From Clostridia bacterium (GTDB lineage Bacteria; Bacillota; Clostridia; Christensenellales; Pumilibacteraceae): a DNA stretch of 43,283 bases. The notes beneath the pieces are model-generated. The model ran no database searches, was not told where the DNA came from, and saw nothing but the letters and a program-made list of their open reading frames with translations. Positions within the stretch are counted from its first letter, which is position 1, and the number at the start of each line of letters is the position of its first letter. Shown piece after piece: positions 33,050 through 41,736 of this stretch. The stretch is taken from the NCBI GenBank assembly GCA_022791055.1, contig JAAVYI010000031.1, forward strand, positions 1 through 43,283, given 5' to 3'. A program made the translations under genes and the position numbers.

Positions 33050-34696
33050 ATGAGGCAATGTAAGTACTGTCAAACCGAAGTTACGAGCGATTCGGCGTTT
33101 TGTCCGCAGTGCGGACTGTCCTTATTGAACACATGTCCGCGCTGTCAAGCGGCAGTTCGAGACGACGCGCGTTTTTGCACCGGCTGCGGTATGCCGCTCG
33201 ACGGCAGCACCGTTTGCGCCGAATGCGGGGCGGTCGTTCCGAATGAGACGCCGTTTTGCCCGCAGTGCGGATTCGGCACGAACGGACAAAGGAAATGTCC
33301 GCACTGCGGCGCCGTGACCGAAGGCGACAGTCGGTTTTGTCCCGACTGCGGCAACCCGCTCGGCCGCACAAAGCCGCATATATCCGCTACGCGTTCCGCT
33401 CCTTCGGACGTTAAAACCTTTATTTATCAGCTGATTCGTCGGTGGGTGTCGGTTGCCGCGCTGGTGGCCATTTTCATTGTCAGTTTCTTCGGCATGTTTC
33501 GCATGCCCACGACCCAACTCGGTTATCGGGAAAGCGTCTCCGCACGCGGCACCGATTTGTTCTGCGGCATGTTCCGACTGATCGACCCGCCCTCGAAGGA
33601 AAAAGCCTTGACCGATTACCTCGATTACTGCGTAAAGCACGCCGATTTCAACAAGACGTCCGAAAAACTGCTGGAGCGGTACGGCGTGATTCGTTTCATG
33701 ATCACCGAAGAGTCGGCAGAAAGCGCTTCTTTTACGCTGACGATCGTCCTGCTCGGCCTGTTACAGTTGGGCATTTGGGGTGTAACGATCGGCTTTTTGA
33801 TTCTGGAAACAATCCGCGCCATTCAATATTCGATGCGTCGAGACGCCAAACCGTCGCGCGGCGCAAGGGCGTTCGGCTTGACCTTTGCGTTGCCACTGTG
33901 TTTTATGCCGATTGCGGCGGAGACGCTGGCCGGTTGCGCCGCAACTATTTTGATCATATCCGCCTGCTGTCTTGCCGGCATGATCGCCTGCCGCTATGCG
34001 GTCGAGCGCCAATCGTTTCACCTCATGCCGACGCTACGGCAAGCCATCGGCCTGGCTGTGGTGATCGTTCTGTTCGCCGTGACCGCCGCGAACGCCTATA
34101 CGATCCGTCTATGTAGCGAAACGCAGCCGGATACCATAACCACACTATACGGCGCCGGAGATCTGACGAGCATCATTGCGCAACTCGACCATGTCGACAT
34201 CGACACATCGCTGCGGCTGATCGACTATATAGACGAAATGGCAACCGCAGCCCTGGGGATAAAAGACTTGCCTTTAGCTTCCCTGGTCATTTCCGAGAAA
34301 TTTGCGCCGTCTGCCTTGGCCGGATTCTCAGCCTCGGCTTCCTACCTACCGGCGTTTCAAGTTATCGGTTGGATGTCCTTCTTCTGGAACCTTGCCTTCA
34401 TTGCCATCGGCGCGTTACTAATCTGCAAACAAGCCACTGCGTTGGCCGAAGACCGGTCGTCCCCGCACATTGCCTGGGACGGCGTACTCGCAGCGATCGC
34501 GCTCGCCCAAATGATTTTCGTCATTGTCACGTGCGCGCTCGCCAGCAGTATCGCCGCGCAAGTCATCAACTTGCCGGAGTCGCTGTCCTACCATATTGCC
34601 GCTATGCCGATCGTGCTGGTCGTGTTCTCCGTTCTCAATTTTGTCGCAAGCATTATTTTGACGGTCTTACGTAACCCTAAAAAATCGGTCGCATAG
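33050..34696 (+). CDS. Membrane protein with four tandem N-terminal zinc ribbons
   Basis: 548 residues. Residues 4-100 hold four CxxC-N10-CxxC zinc ribbons (Cys pairs 4/7+18/21, 29/32+43/46, 56/59+70/73, 83/86+97/100), like DZANK/zinc-ribbon regulators. After a linker come about six or seven membrane segments: one at about 130-150, then a cluster from about 225 to 540. The ribbons are probably cytoplasmic and may bind RNA, protein or redox signals. No enzyme motif. The final TAG lies in the end of the repeat element at 34693. Function unknown. Confidence 0.85.
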   Translation: MRQCKYCQTEVTSDSAFCPQCGLSLLNTCPRCQAAVRDDARFCTGCGMPLDGSTVCAECGAVVPNETPFCPQCGFGTNGQRKCPHCGAVTEGDSRFCPDCGNPLGRTKPHISATRSAPSDVKTFIYQLIRRWVSVAALVAIFIVSFFGMFRMPTTQLGYRESVSARGTDLFCGMFRLIDPPSKEKALTDYLDYCVKHADFNKTSEKLLERYGVIRFMITEESAESASFTLTIVLLGLLQLGIWGVTIGFLILETIRAIQYSMRRDAKPSRGARAFGLTFALPLCFMPIAAETLAGCAATILIISACCLAGMIACRYAVERQSFHLMPTLRQAIGLAVVIVLFAVTAANAYTIRLCSETQPDTITTLYGAGDLTSIIAQLDHVDIDTSLRLIDYIDEMATAALGIKDLPLASLVISEKFAPSALAGFSASASYLPAFQVIGWMSFFWNLAFIAIGALLICKQATALAEDRSSPHIAWDGVLAAIALAQMIFVIVTCALASSIAAQVINLPESLSYHIAAMPIVLVVFSVLNFVASIILTVLRNPKKSVA

Positions 34697-34789
34697 ACAT
34701 AGGGGAGACGATCTCATAAGGTTCTGGCGGTAAAATCGACCGCGTGGCCGCGAAAGGCTTATGGAGTTCGTCTCCCCCCCTATGCCTAA
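34693..34789. repeat. 97-bp inverted-repeat element, copy 2 (opposite orientation)
   Basis: Reverse-complement copy of the element at 31294-31390. Terminal repeats TAGACATAGG and CCTATGCCTAA, internal blocks GGCGGTAAAATCGA (34726-34739) and GGCCGCGAAAGGCTTATG (34746-34763). It supplies the stop codon of the zinc-ribbon gene. Confidence 0.75.
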
Positions 34790-34811
34790 CTCTGCGGCGG
34801 TCGCTTTGTAA

Positions 34812-34847
34812 AAGTATCCATCTGTTTACGGGTGGATACTTTTTTTA
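34812..34847 (+). terminator. Rho-independent terminator after the zinc-ribbon gene
   Basis: AAGTATCCA, a 12-base loop, TGGATACTT and a run of T (TTTTTTTAA). About 115 bases past the stop, beyond the repeat element. Confidence 0.85.
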
Positions 34848-34898
34848 ATTGCGGACGACCGGGAGGCAACGAATCCATATTCCGCATTGCAAAATTTT

Positions 34899-34947
34899 AC
34901 TCAACTATGAGTGACACAGGACGCGGCTACCCACTTTAGAGTATAAT
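34899..34947 (+). promoter_or_regulatory. Two-operator promoter of the third minimal XRE gene
   Basis: Site A is ACTCA-ACTA-TGAGT (34899-34912, centre 36.5 bp before the -10). Site B is the CCC-N6-GAG part of CCCACTTTAGAG (34930-34941). -10 TATAAT (34942-34947) ends 6 bases before the ATG at 34954. No -35 at 16-18 bp. Confidence 0.6.
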
Positions 34948-34953
34948 TTGTGC

Positions 34954-35151
34954 ATGAAGATATTTACGGAACGGCTGCAAGAATTAGCCGCCGGGAAAAC
35001 GCAAAAGGAACTGGCTGCGTCGACGGGCATTCCGCAGCAAACTTTATCCCGTTATCTGACAGGGAAACAGATGCCGGACTTGGCACGGTTGGCCGTCCTT
35101 TGCCGTGTTCTCGATACCTCTTCCGATTATTTGATCGGCTTGGAAGATTAG
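34954..35151 (+). CDS. Minimal XRE-family regulator
   Basis: 65 residues from the ATG at 34954 (MKIFTERLQELAAGK); a TTG six bases upstream is in frame, but the paralogue at 35321 aligns with 34954. HTH TQKELAASTGIPQQTLSRYL, tail DYLIGLED. No ribosome binding site. Close paralogue of the gene at 35321, with the same operator layout, so the two probably control each other or themselves. Confidence 0.88.
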   Translation: MKIFTERLQELAAGKTQKELAASTGIPQQTLSRYLTGKQMPDLARLAVLCRVLDTSSDYLIGLED

Positions 35152-35265
35152 CGCCCATACGGCCGTAGGCTTGCGCCGCGAGAGACCATGATCCCGCGGC
35201 TTTTCGGCTACCCTTTCGGCCCGTCCTCTGCTTGCGGCGACTGTGCGGACATAGAACATACGGTT

Positions 35266-35314
35266 ACTCAATTTTAAGTCACGCAAGACAGGTCTACCCA
35301 TTTTAGGGTATACT
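35266..35314 (+). promoter_or_regulatory. Two-operator promoter of the fourth minimal XRE gene
   Basis: Site A is ACTCA-ATTT-TAAGT (35266-35279). Site B is TACCC-ATTTTA-GGGTA (35295-35310). -10 TATACT (35309-35314) ends 6 bases before the ATG at 35321. A weak AAGACA at 18 bp may serve as -35. Confidence 0.6.
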
Positions 35315-35320
35315 GTATGT

Positions 35321-35518
35321 ATGAAGATTTTTACCGAACGGTTACAGGAGTGTGTCGCCGGCAAGACGCAAAGAGTGTTGGCGCAAGCGACCGGGATCCC
35401 GCAACAAACGCTTTCTCGCTATCTCTCGGGAAAACAAACGCCCGACTTGGAGCGGCTGGTAATCTTATGTCGGTATCTCGGCGTCACCGCCGACTATCTG
35501 CTTGGCTTAGAAAATTAG
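35321..35518 (+). CDS. Minimal XRE-family regulator, paralogue of the gene at 34954
   Basis: 65 residues: MKIFTERLQECVAGKTQRVL, IPQQTLSRYLSGKQTPD, DYLLGLEN tail. The recognition region QQTLSRYLxGKQxPD is shared with its paralogue, so both may bind the same operators. No ribosome binding site; the ATG follows the -10 by 6 bases. A terminator hairpin follows at 35583. Confidence 0.88.
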   Translation: MKIFTERLQECVAGKTQRVLAQATGIPQQTLSRYLSGKQTPDLERLVILCRYLGVTADYLLGLEN

Positions 35519-35582
35519 ACGTACTTTCGTCCGTTAGGGCGGACGCAACGTGTGGCACGCAAAAGAAATACCAAAGCGATCG

Positions 35583-35612
35583 AAAAACCAAGGCGCGAAA
35601 CCTTGGTTTTTT
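35583..35612. terminator. Bidirectional terminator between the XRE gene and the P-type ATPase gene
   Basis: AAAACCAAGG-N7-CCTTGGTTTTTT between the convergent genes ending at 35518 and 35621. Confidence 0.8.
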
Positions 35613-35620
35613 GCTTTCTT

Positions 35621-38230
35621 TTATGCGGCAACGGCTTTACGGCGCAAATACACTTTTTTGACCGGTCGCATGATCACTTTATACACTTCGGTAAAGACGA
35701 CGATCGACAGGCTGAGCGCAAACGCTTTCATCCAAGCGGTCAGTCCGAGCGGCACGGTGTCGAACACGAGCGTGCCGAACTGGGTGATCAGCACCTGCAA
35801 GCCGAGCGTGGCGGCCATAACGCACAGCATCGGCTTATTCGACAGCAGATTTTTGAACAGGCTGTCCTCGCCCAACTCGCGCGCGTTGAAGGCGTTGAAG
35901 ATCTGAAACAGCACGAACACGGTAAACACGAATGTTTTTTCCTGTTCTGGCACGATGCGCATGAAGTTGAACAGCATTTGCAAGATGAGCGTGGCGGCCA
36001 TGAACAGGCCGACGGTGAAGATGCGCACAAACATGCGCTTGGTGACGATCGACGCGTTGCGGCGGGTCGGTTTGCGGCGCATGATGTCGCCGCGTATCTT
36101 TTCCAGTCCGAGCGTCAGCGCGGGCGGCCCGTCCATGATCAGATTGATCCACAGCAGCATGAGCGTGTTGAACGGCGTCGCCAGATCGAACAGCGTACAC
36201 AGAATGACGACGGCGACGGCCGCAACGTTGACCGACAGCTGAAAGAGAATAAAGCGTTGGAAGTTCTCGTAGATCCCGCGCCCCCACTGCACCGCGCCGA
36301 CGATCGTCTTGAAACTGTCGTCGAGCAACACGATGTCGGCCGCTTGCTTGCTGACCTCGGTGCCCGACCCCATGGCGATGCCGACGTCGGCCGCCGTGAT
36401 CGCCGGCGCGTCGTTGATCCCGTCGCCGGTGAGCGCGACCACCTCGCCCGCGGCTTTGAGCGCTTTGACCACCCGCAGTTTGGTCGCGGGCGTACTGCGC
36501 GCCACCGCGCGGATCGACGGCAACATGCGGGTCAGTTCGGCGTCGGTCATTTCCTCGATCTGCCGCGCCGAATACACGCCGTCGCCGTTGTGCGCAAGCC
36601 CCAGTTCTTCGGCAATGGCGGCCGCGGTGACGACGTTGTCGCCCGTCAACATCTTGACGTCGATCCCGGCCTCGTGCGCACAGCGCACGGCGGCGTACAC
36701 TTCGGGGCGCACCGGGTCGGAAATGGCGGCGAATCCGTCGAAGATCAGGTTTTGTTCGGCGTCCTGCCGACTGCCGCCCGCAAACGGTTTGTGCGCAAAG
36801 GCGATCACGCGCATGGCTTTACTCTGCCGCGTCTCGATCTGCGCGGCGAACGTCGCCCGTTGCCGCGGCGTCATGTCGCACAGCGAAAGCACCGTTTCGG
36901 GCGCGCCCTTGGTGTACGCGATCCCGCCCGCTACCGTCGTCATACGCTTTAGATCGGAACTGAACGGAAAACGCTGTGTCGCGCCCGTTCGGCGCGGGCG
37001 GTAGTCGATGCCGACGTCGGCCGCACAAGACAGCAGCGCGCATTCGGTCGGATTGCCGATAAACGCGCCCCCGTCGCCGAGGTCGGCCGTCGAGTTGACG
37101 CAAATATTTTCGGCAAGCGCCCCGTCGGGCGGGACGGTGCGGCCGTTCGGGGCGACGATTTCCGCCACCTTCATTTTGTTCATCGTCAGCGTACCCGTCT
37201 TGTCCGAACAGATAACCGAAATACAGCCGACCGTTTCGCACGCCACCATTTTTTTGACAAGCGCGTTTTCGCGCGCCATTTTGATGACGTTCAAGGCAAG
37301 CGATACGGCGACAATCGTCGGCAACCCCTCCGGCACGGACGCAACGATCAGCACGATCGACGTGATGAAAATATCGCTTACGCCGGCGAACGTCACGCCG
37401 CCGCGCACGATCAGTTTGACCAGTTGCACGACGAACACCAGGGCGGCCGCGAGCGAACCGAACAGCGCAATCCGCTTGCCCAGCTTTCTGAGTTTGATTT
37501 GAATGGGCGTTTCCTCGCCTTCTTCGAGGCCGCCGGCGATACGCCCCAGCTCCGTGCGGTCGCCGACGGCGGTGACGACGGCGCGTCCCGTTCCCTCGGT
37601 GACGAAGCAACCGCTGTACACCATATTTTTACGCTCGGCCAGCGGCGCCTCATCGGAAATCGCGTCGGTGCGTTTATGGACGGGCGCACTCTCGCCGGTC
37701 AGCGGCGATTCGTCGGCATACAGTTCGTTCGCGTTCAGCAGTCGGCAGTCGGCCGGGATCTTGTCGCCGGCCGCGATCTCGATGACGTCGCCGACCACCA
37801 GTTCGGCGGTGTCGAGCAAGCGGCTTTTTCCGCCGCGAATACATTTGACTCGGATCCCGCCGCCGATTTTTTTGAGCGCGGCATAGGCTTTGGCGCTGCG
37901 TCCCTCCATGAACACCGACAAAAAGACCGACACTGCGATCGCCGCCGTAATGCCGACCAGTTCGATCCAGTCGAATCCCGCGCCCTTGACCGCCGTGACG
38001 ATATTGACGGTCAGCGTGATCGCCAACGCGACCAACAGAATCAGCATCATCGGTTCGGTCAGTTCGCCGACAATGCGTTTCAACAGCGATTTCGGTTTTT
38101 TGCGGCTGAGTACGTTTTCTCCGTGATTTTTTCGAGCCGCCTCTATGTCGCGTTCGTTCAGCCCTTTGTCGGCGTCGCTCCCGAGCTTGTCCAGCGTTTC
38201 GGCTTCCGTCAGATTATAAAAGTCGCGCAT
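35621..38230 (-). CDS. Calcium-type P2-ATPase (cation-translocating)
   Basis: 869 residues from the ATG at 38230 (GAGGTGA upstream); a longer frame to 38281 has no ribosome binding site. Actuator loop LTGES, phosphorylation site Asp343 in CSDKTGTLT, hinge GDGINDAPA. Ion site: VPEGLP in M4 (Glu301) and NLIMDGPP in M6 (Asn and Asp at site II). The M5 segment has Asn but lacks the Glu of site I (SVNVAAV), so one Ca2+ per cycle is expected, as in plasma-membrane-type and LMCA1-type pumps (family knowledge). Exports Ca2+ across the cell membrane. Mn2+ cannot be excluded. Confidence 0.95.
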   Translation of the reverse strand: MRDFYNLTEAETLDKLGSDADKGLNERDIEAARKNHGENVLSRKKPKSLLKRIVGELTEPMMLILLVALAITLTVNIVTAVKGAGFDWIELVGITAAIAVSVFLSVFMEGRSAKAYAALKKIGGGIRVKCIRGGKSRLLDTAELVVGDVIEIAAGDKIPADCRLLNANELYADESPLTGESAPVHKRTDAISDEAPLAERKNMVYSGCFVTEGTGRAVVTAVGDRTELGRIAGGLEEGEETPIQIKLRKLGKRIALFGSLAAALVFVVQLVKLIVRGGVTFAGVSDIFITSIVLIVASVPEGLPTIVAVSLALNVIKMARENALVKKMVACETVGCISVICSDKTGTLTMNKMKVAEIVAPNGRTVPPDGALAENICVNSTADLGDGGAFIGNPTECALLSCAADVGIDYRPRRTGATQRFPFSSDLKRMTTVAGGIAYTKGAPETVLSLCDMTPRQRATFAAQIETRQSKAMRVIAFAHKPFAGGSRQDAEQNLIFDGFAAISDPVRPEVYAAVRCAHEAGIDVKMLTGDNVVTAAAIAEELGLAHNGDGVYSARQIEEMTDAELTRMLPSIRAVARSTPATKLRVVKALKAAGEVVALTGDGINDAPAITAADVGIAMGSGTEVSKQAADIVLLDDSFKTIVGAVQWGRGIYENFQRFILFQLSVNVAAVAVVILCTLFDLATPFNTLMLLWINLIMDGPPALTLGLEKIRGDIMRRKPTRRNASIVTKRMFVRIFTVGLFMAATLILQMLFNFMRIVPEQEKTFVFTVFVLFQIFNAFNARELGEDSLFKNLLSNKPMLCVMAATLGLQVLITQFGTLVFDTVPLGLTAWMKAFALSLSIVVFTEVYKVIMRPVKKVYLRRKAVAA

Positions 38231-38281
38231 TCCGTCACCTCTTCTCTTATACCTATGCCGAATGGTCTGCGGACATGCCAA

Positions 38282-38305
38282 AAAATCGAGGCGAACCTCG
38301 ATTTT
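38282..38305 (-). terminator. Terminator of the lipoprotein gene at 38322
   Basis: AAAATCGAGG-CGAA-CCTCGATTTT, downstream of the 38322 stop on the minus strand and upstream of the ATPase gene. Confidence 0.75.
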
Positions 38306-38321
38306 ATGCGTGTATGTTTAC

Positions 38322-39341
38322 TTATTGTTCTATAGCGATCATGCCGTCGATCGAATATGTTTTTTCTAAGATTCCGTTTTCGGCATTCGGCCAGCCGGTG
38401 GCGCGCAGTGCGCAGGTCAGTTTTCCTTCGGTCGGAACGCCTATATCGTTTAGTGTCAAAGACAGTTGCACCGTCGCCGCCTCGACTGCGGTTTGCCGCA
38501 TCGCCAGCTGTTCGGCAAATGCGTACAGGGGCAAACCGAATTCTTCCGAAAGTGTTTTGAGCGTGTATTTGTTGGAATTGAGATATTTGGAATAGAAAGT
38601 GTCGAGCAGCACCTTGACCGCCGTTTCGGGTTTTACCGGATCGCCGCCGGGCGACAGCAACTCCAATAGATCGAGAAAAGTATCGTTGACGGTAGACGTG
38701 CGGTGTTCGCGCAAAAATGCGGCGATTGCGGCCGCGTTCTCGCTTTTATCCGCCAGACGGTCGGCGAGCGCAAAGATTCCCGGTTCGAGTACGGTCTCCA
38801 GCGGTTCTGTTCCCGCCGCTTGCAACTTGTCGCACAGGGCGTCCTTATATTGCCGCGCGGTCGGCCTGCTTTCGGGAAACGCCTCGCTAAGCACGGCGTC
38901 GAGACATGCCCCCAAACGGGCGTTGCGGTTTTCGCAAAGCGCCTTAATGACGGCGTTCAGACGTGTTGCGCCGTCGAACGTGATCGACGCCGTATGCGCG
39001 TCCCCCGAAACGGTCACTTCTTCTAAATCGAGTAGCGTTTCGACGTCGGCCAATAGCGGCAACGACAGCGGCGCCACGCACTCGCCCGACAGATACAGCG
39101 CGTCGGAGAGTTCCACGATAAGCGCGTCGCCCTCGTACAGCCGCACGTCGCGCCGCTGCGCCTTGCGTTCGGTGACAAGTCTTTGCCTGTCGTTTGTGAG
39201 CGTGACCGCCTGCACGTCGTTGAGCATTCGGATCGCCGCGACGGCCGTTTCCCGCGCGTCGGGCGCAAGCGGAGCGGCGCAGCCGAACAGAAACAGCGCC
39301 GAAATACAACAAATTATCGCCGATATTTTTAGCATTCGCAT
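38322..39341 (-). CDS. Lipoprotein of unknown function
   Basis: 339 residues from the ATG at 39341 (AAAGGAGG 9 bases upstream). Signal peptide with lipobox LFGC (about residues 17-20). The mature protein is mainly helical and acidic, with a YLSGECVAPLSLPLLADVE segment and a C-terminal beta-rich part (ATVQLSLTLNDIG). No family recognised. It lies upstream of the calcium-pump gene on the same strand but is separated from it by a terminator, so it is probably its own unit. Confidence 0.8.
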   Translation of the reverse strand: MRMLKISAIICCISALFLFGCAAPLAPDARETAVAAIRMLNDVQAVTLTNDRQRLVTERKAQRRDVRLYEGDALIVELSDALYLSGECVAPLSLPLLADVETLLDLEEVTVSGDAHTASITFDGATRLNAVIKALCENRNARLGACLDAVLSEAFPESRPTARQYKDALCDKLQAAGTEPLETVLEPGIFALADRLADKSENAAAIAAFLREHRTSTVNDTFLDLLELLSPGGDPVKPETAVKVLLDTFYSKYLNSNKYTLKTLSEEFGLPLYAFAEQLAMRQTAVEAATVQLSLTLNDIGVPTEGKLTCALRATGWPNAENGILEKTYSIDGMIAIEQ

Positions 39342-39371
39342 GGGGGCGCCCCTCCTTTCGCAGTTTTTTTC

Positions 39372-39400
39372 AGTATACCACAGGCGCACGCGCTACGCAA
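39372..39400 (-). promoter_or_regulatory. Promoter of the lipoprotein gene
   Basis: On the minus strand, -35 TTGCGT (39400-39395), a 17-bp spacer, -10 TATACT (39377-39372); the leader carries AAAGGAGG. Confidence 0.65.
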
Positions 39401-39450
39401 GCATATTTGTAAAAAAGTTTAAACGCAAATTCTCTTTTCTTTTCAGGCGG

Positions 39451-41736
39451 CTATCTTTTTTTGAAGTAGTCGGCAAGCCAGCGCGCGGTGTCGGTCGCCG
39501 TCGCGCAGTACACCGTGCCGATCTCGCGGCAAAATTCGGGGGTGATCGCCGCGCCGCCGGACAGGATCGGCACGTCGGGAAATGCGGCGCGCACCGCCGC
39601 GGCGGTTTCCGCCATATTCGCGGCCGTCGTCGTCATCAGCGCGGACAGCCCGACGGCGCAAGGAAGATGCGCGCGCACCGCCTCGAGTACGCGTTCGGTC
39701 GAAACGTCCTTGCCGAGATCGACGACCTCGATCCCGTAACTGGCCGCGACCGCCGCCGTAATGTTCTTGCCGATGTCGTGAATATCGCCTTTGACGGTGG
39801 CAATGACCAGTGTCCCCGCGCCGCGCTTGCCGTCGAACTTTTCTCGCACCAATCGGAATGCTGCTTCCGCCGCATCGGCCGCGGCAATCAGCGCAGGCAA
39901 AAACAGTTCGCCTTTTGCATATCCGTCCCCGATCTCGTTGAGCGCGGGTATGATCTGCCGTTCTGCGACGGCAAGCGGCGGCAATTCCTTGAGTAGCGAT
40001 TCGGCCGCCAATGCCGCGGCCGTTGCGTCGCCGGCAACGACCGCCTCGCGTAGCGTCAACGCGCGCCCCGTTTCGGGCGGCGCAACCGTCACGCCCTGCG
40101 CTTTTGCGATAAAATCCTCGGCGGACAGTCTTCCGCACAAAAAATCGGTCGCGGCCGCGCTCCCTTCGAACGCTGCGTAATGCGGGTTGATAATGGCCAG
40201 CGTCAAGCCTTTTGCGCGGGCCAAGTTGAGGAACGCCGCGTTGATGTCCTCGCGGAGCGGCATTCCGAACGAGACGTTGCTGACGCCCAAGATCGTGCGC
40301 GCGCCTAAACGCTTGACCCGCTCGACCGTCTCCAGCGTGACCGCCGCGCCGCCCGGTACGGACGCTTCCGATAGCGTCAGCGCGTCGATGTACACGTCGT
40401 GCGGCGCAATGCCGTGTTCGGCCGCCCGCCGCAAGATCTTTTCGGCAATGCGGATGCGCCCGTCGGCCGTCTCCGGGATCCCGTCGTCGTCGAGCGTCAA
40501 TCCGACCACCGCCGCGCCGTAGCGTTTGACGAGCGGCAACACGCTGTCGAGTACGGCGTCCTTGCCGCACACCGAATTGACGAGCGCGCGCCCGGGATAC
40601 AGGCGCAACCCCCTTTCCAGTACGGCGACGTCCGAACTGTCGAGTACCAGCGGCAACGGTGATGCGTCGGCGACTTTGGGCAGCACCTTTTCGATCAACT
40701 CACGCTCAAAGCCTGCCACACCGACGTTGACATCGAGTAAGTCCGCGCCGTCGGCCATTTGCTCGCGGCACAGCGCGTCGAGGCACTCCAACCGCCCTTC
40801 GGTCAGTGCGGCGCGAAATTTCGGTTTGCCCGTCGGGTTGATTCGCTCGCCGACGACCGCGTAGGTCGGCACAATATATCTTGCGCCCGAACACAGCGCG
40901 CCGACGTCGACCGTCGGACGGCCGTCGGCTTTGATCGCTTTGACGGCGGCGATACAGTCGGGCGTCGTGCCGCAACAGCCGCCCAAAATATCGACGCCGA
41001 GCGCTTTCAGTTTTTTCGCCTCTTCGCGGAAGGCGTCGGGCGTCATATCGTAGAACGCTACGCCGTCGCGTATGATCGGCAGTCCGGCGTTCGGTTGCAT
41101 GATGATCGGCAATTTAGTCGCGCGCAGCATGTCCGCCGCGCAAACCGCCATATCGGCCGGGCCGGTCGAGCAGTTGGCGCCCACCGCATCCGCGCCCAAT
41201 GCCGTCGCAATGCAAGCGAAACTGTCGGGGCGCACCCCGTACACAGTTCGCCCCGACCGCTCGAAACTCATCGTTGCTGCGACCGGCAGGCGGCTATGCT
41301 CTTTCGCGGCCAGCAGCGCCGCGCGCAGCTCGACCAAATTGGTCATCGTCTCGATAATGATGAAGTCCGCGCCCGCCGCTGCGCCCGCTTCGATCGACTT
41401 TCTAAACAGCGCGTACAGGGTATCGAAATCGGCGGTTTTGGCCGCCACGCCGATCGGGCCGACGTCGAGACCGACCGGCCGCTTTGTCTTTTTCGCCAGT
41501 CGAATCCCTGCGGTAATCAGGTCGGCGAAATCGGATTCGGCCGCCGCGTTGGCGCCGAACGTGTTGGCCGTGATATAGTCGGCGCCGCTTTCGGCAAACG
41601 CGCGGTGAATCTTTTCGACTGCGGTCGGCATGGCTACGTTCGCCCGTTCGGTGCGCATACCCGTAGGCAGTCCCGCCGCCAGCAGCATTGTTCCCATCGC
41701 GCCGTCGAAAACGCTGTCTTTTTTAAAAAAGTTCAT
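39451..41736 (-). CDS. metH: Cobalamin-dependent methionine synthase lacking the reactivation domain
   Basis: Transfers a methyl group from methyltetrahydrofolate to homocysteine through cobalamin. 761 residues from the ATG at 41736 (GGGAGGG upstream). Homocysteine domain with zinc ligands Cys189, Cys254 and Cys255 (ANCSTG, GGCCGTTP). Pterin-binding domain at about 290-550 (VGERINPTG). Cap and B12-binding domain with the axial His653 in GDIHDIGKN. The AdoMet-binding activation domain of E. coli-type MetH is absent, as in Thermotoga-type enzymes, so a separate reactivator is needed. Its ATG overlaps the metF stop by 4 bases (ATGA), so translation is coupled. Confidence 0.95.
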   Translation of the reverse strand: MNFFKKDSVFDGAMGTMLLAAGLPTGMRTERANVAMPTAVEKIHRAFAESGADYITANTFGANAAAESDFADLITAGIRLAKKTKRPVGLDVGPIGVAAKTADFDTLYALFRKSIEAGAAAGADFIIIETMTNLVELRAALLAAKEHSRLPVAATMSFERSGRTVYGVRPDSFACIATALGADAVGANCSTGPADMAVCAADMLRATKLPIIMQPNAGLPIIRDGVAFYDMTPDAFREEAKKLKALGVDILGGCCGTTPDCIAAVKAIKADGRPTVDVGALCSGARYIVPTYAVVGERINPTGKPKFRAALTEGRLECLDALCREQMADGADLLDVNVGVAGFERELIEKVLPKVADASPLPLVLDSSDVAVLERGLRLYPGRALVNSVCGKDAVLDSVLPLVKRYGAAVVGLTLDDDGIPETADGRIRIAEKILRRAAEHGIAPHDVYIDALTLSEASVPGGAAVTLETVERVKRLGARTILGVSNVSFGMPLREDINAAFLNLARAKGLTLAIINPHYAAFEGSAAATDFLCGRLSAEDFIAKAQGVTVAPPETGRALTLREAVVAGDATAAALAAESLLKELPPLAVAERQIIPALNEIGDGYAKGELFLPALIAAADAAEAAFRLVREKFDGKRGAGTLVIATVKGDIHDIGKNITAAVAASYGIEVVDLGKDVSTERVLEAVRAHLPCAVGLSALMTTTAANMAETAAAVRAAFPDVPILSGGAAITPEFCREIGTVYCATATDTARWLADYFKKR

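Noticed and set aside
31294..34789. Resemblance of the repeat ends (GCCTAAC, GTTTAGGC) to integron attC core sites
   Set aside because: The 7-bp boxes face the wrong way for attC and no integrase or cassette array is present.
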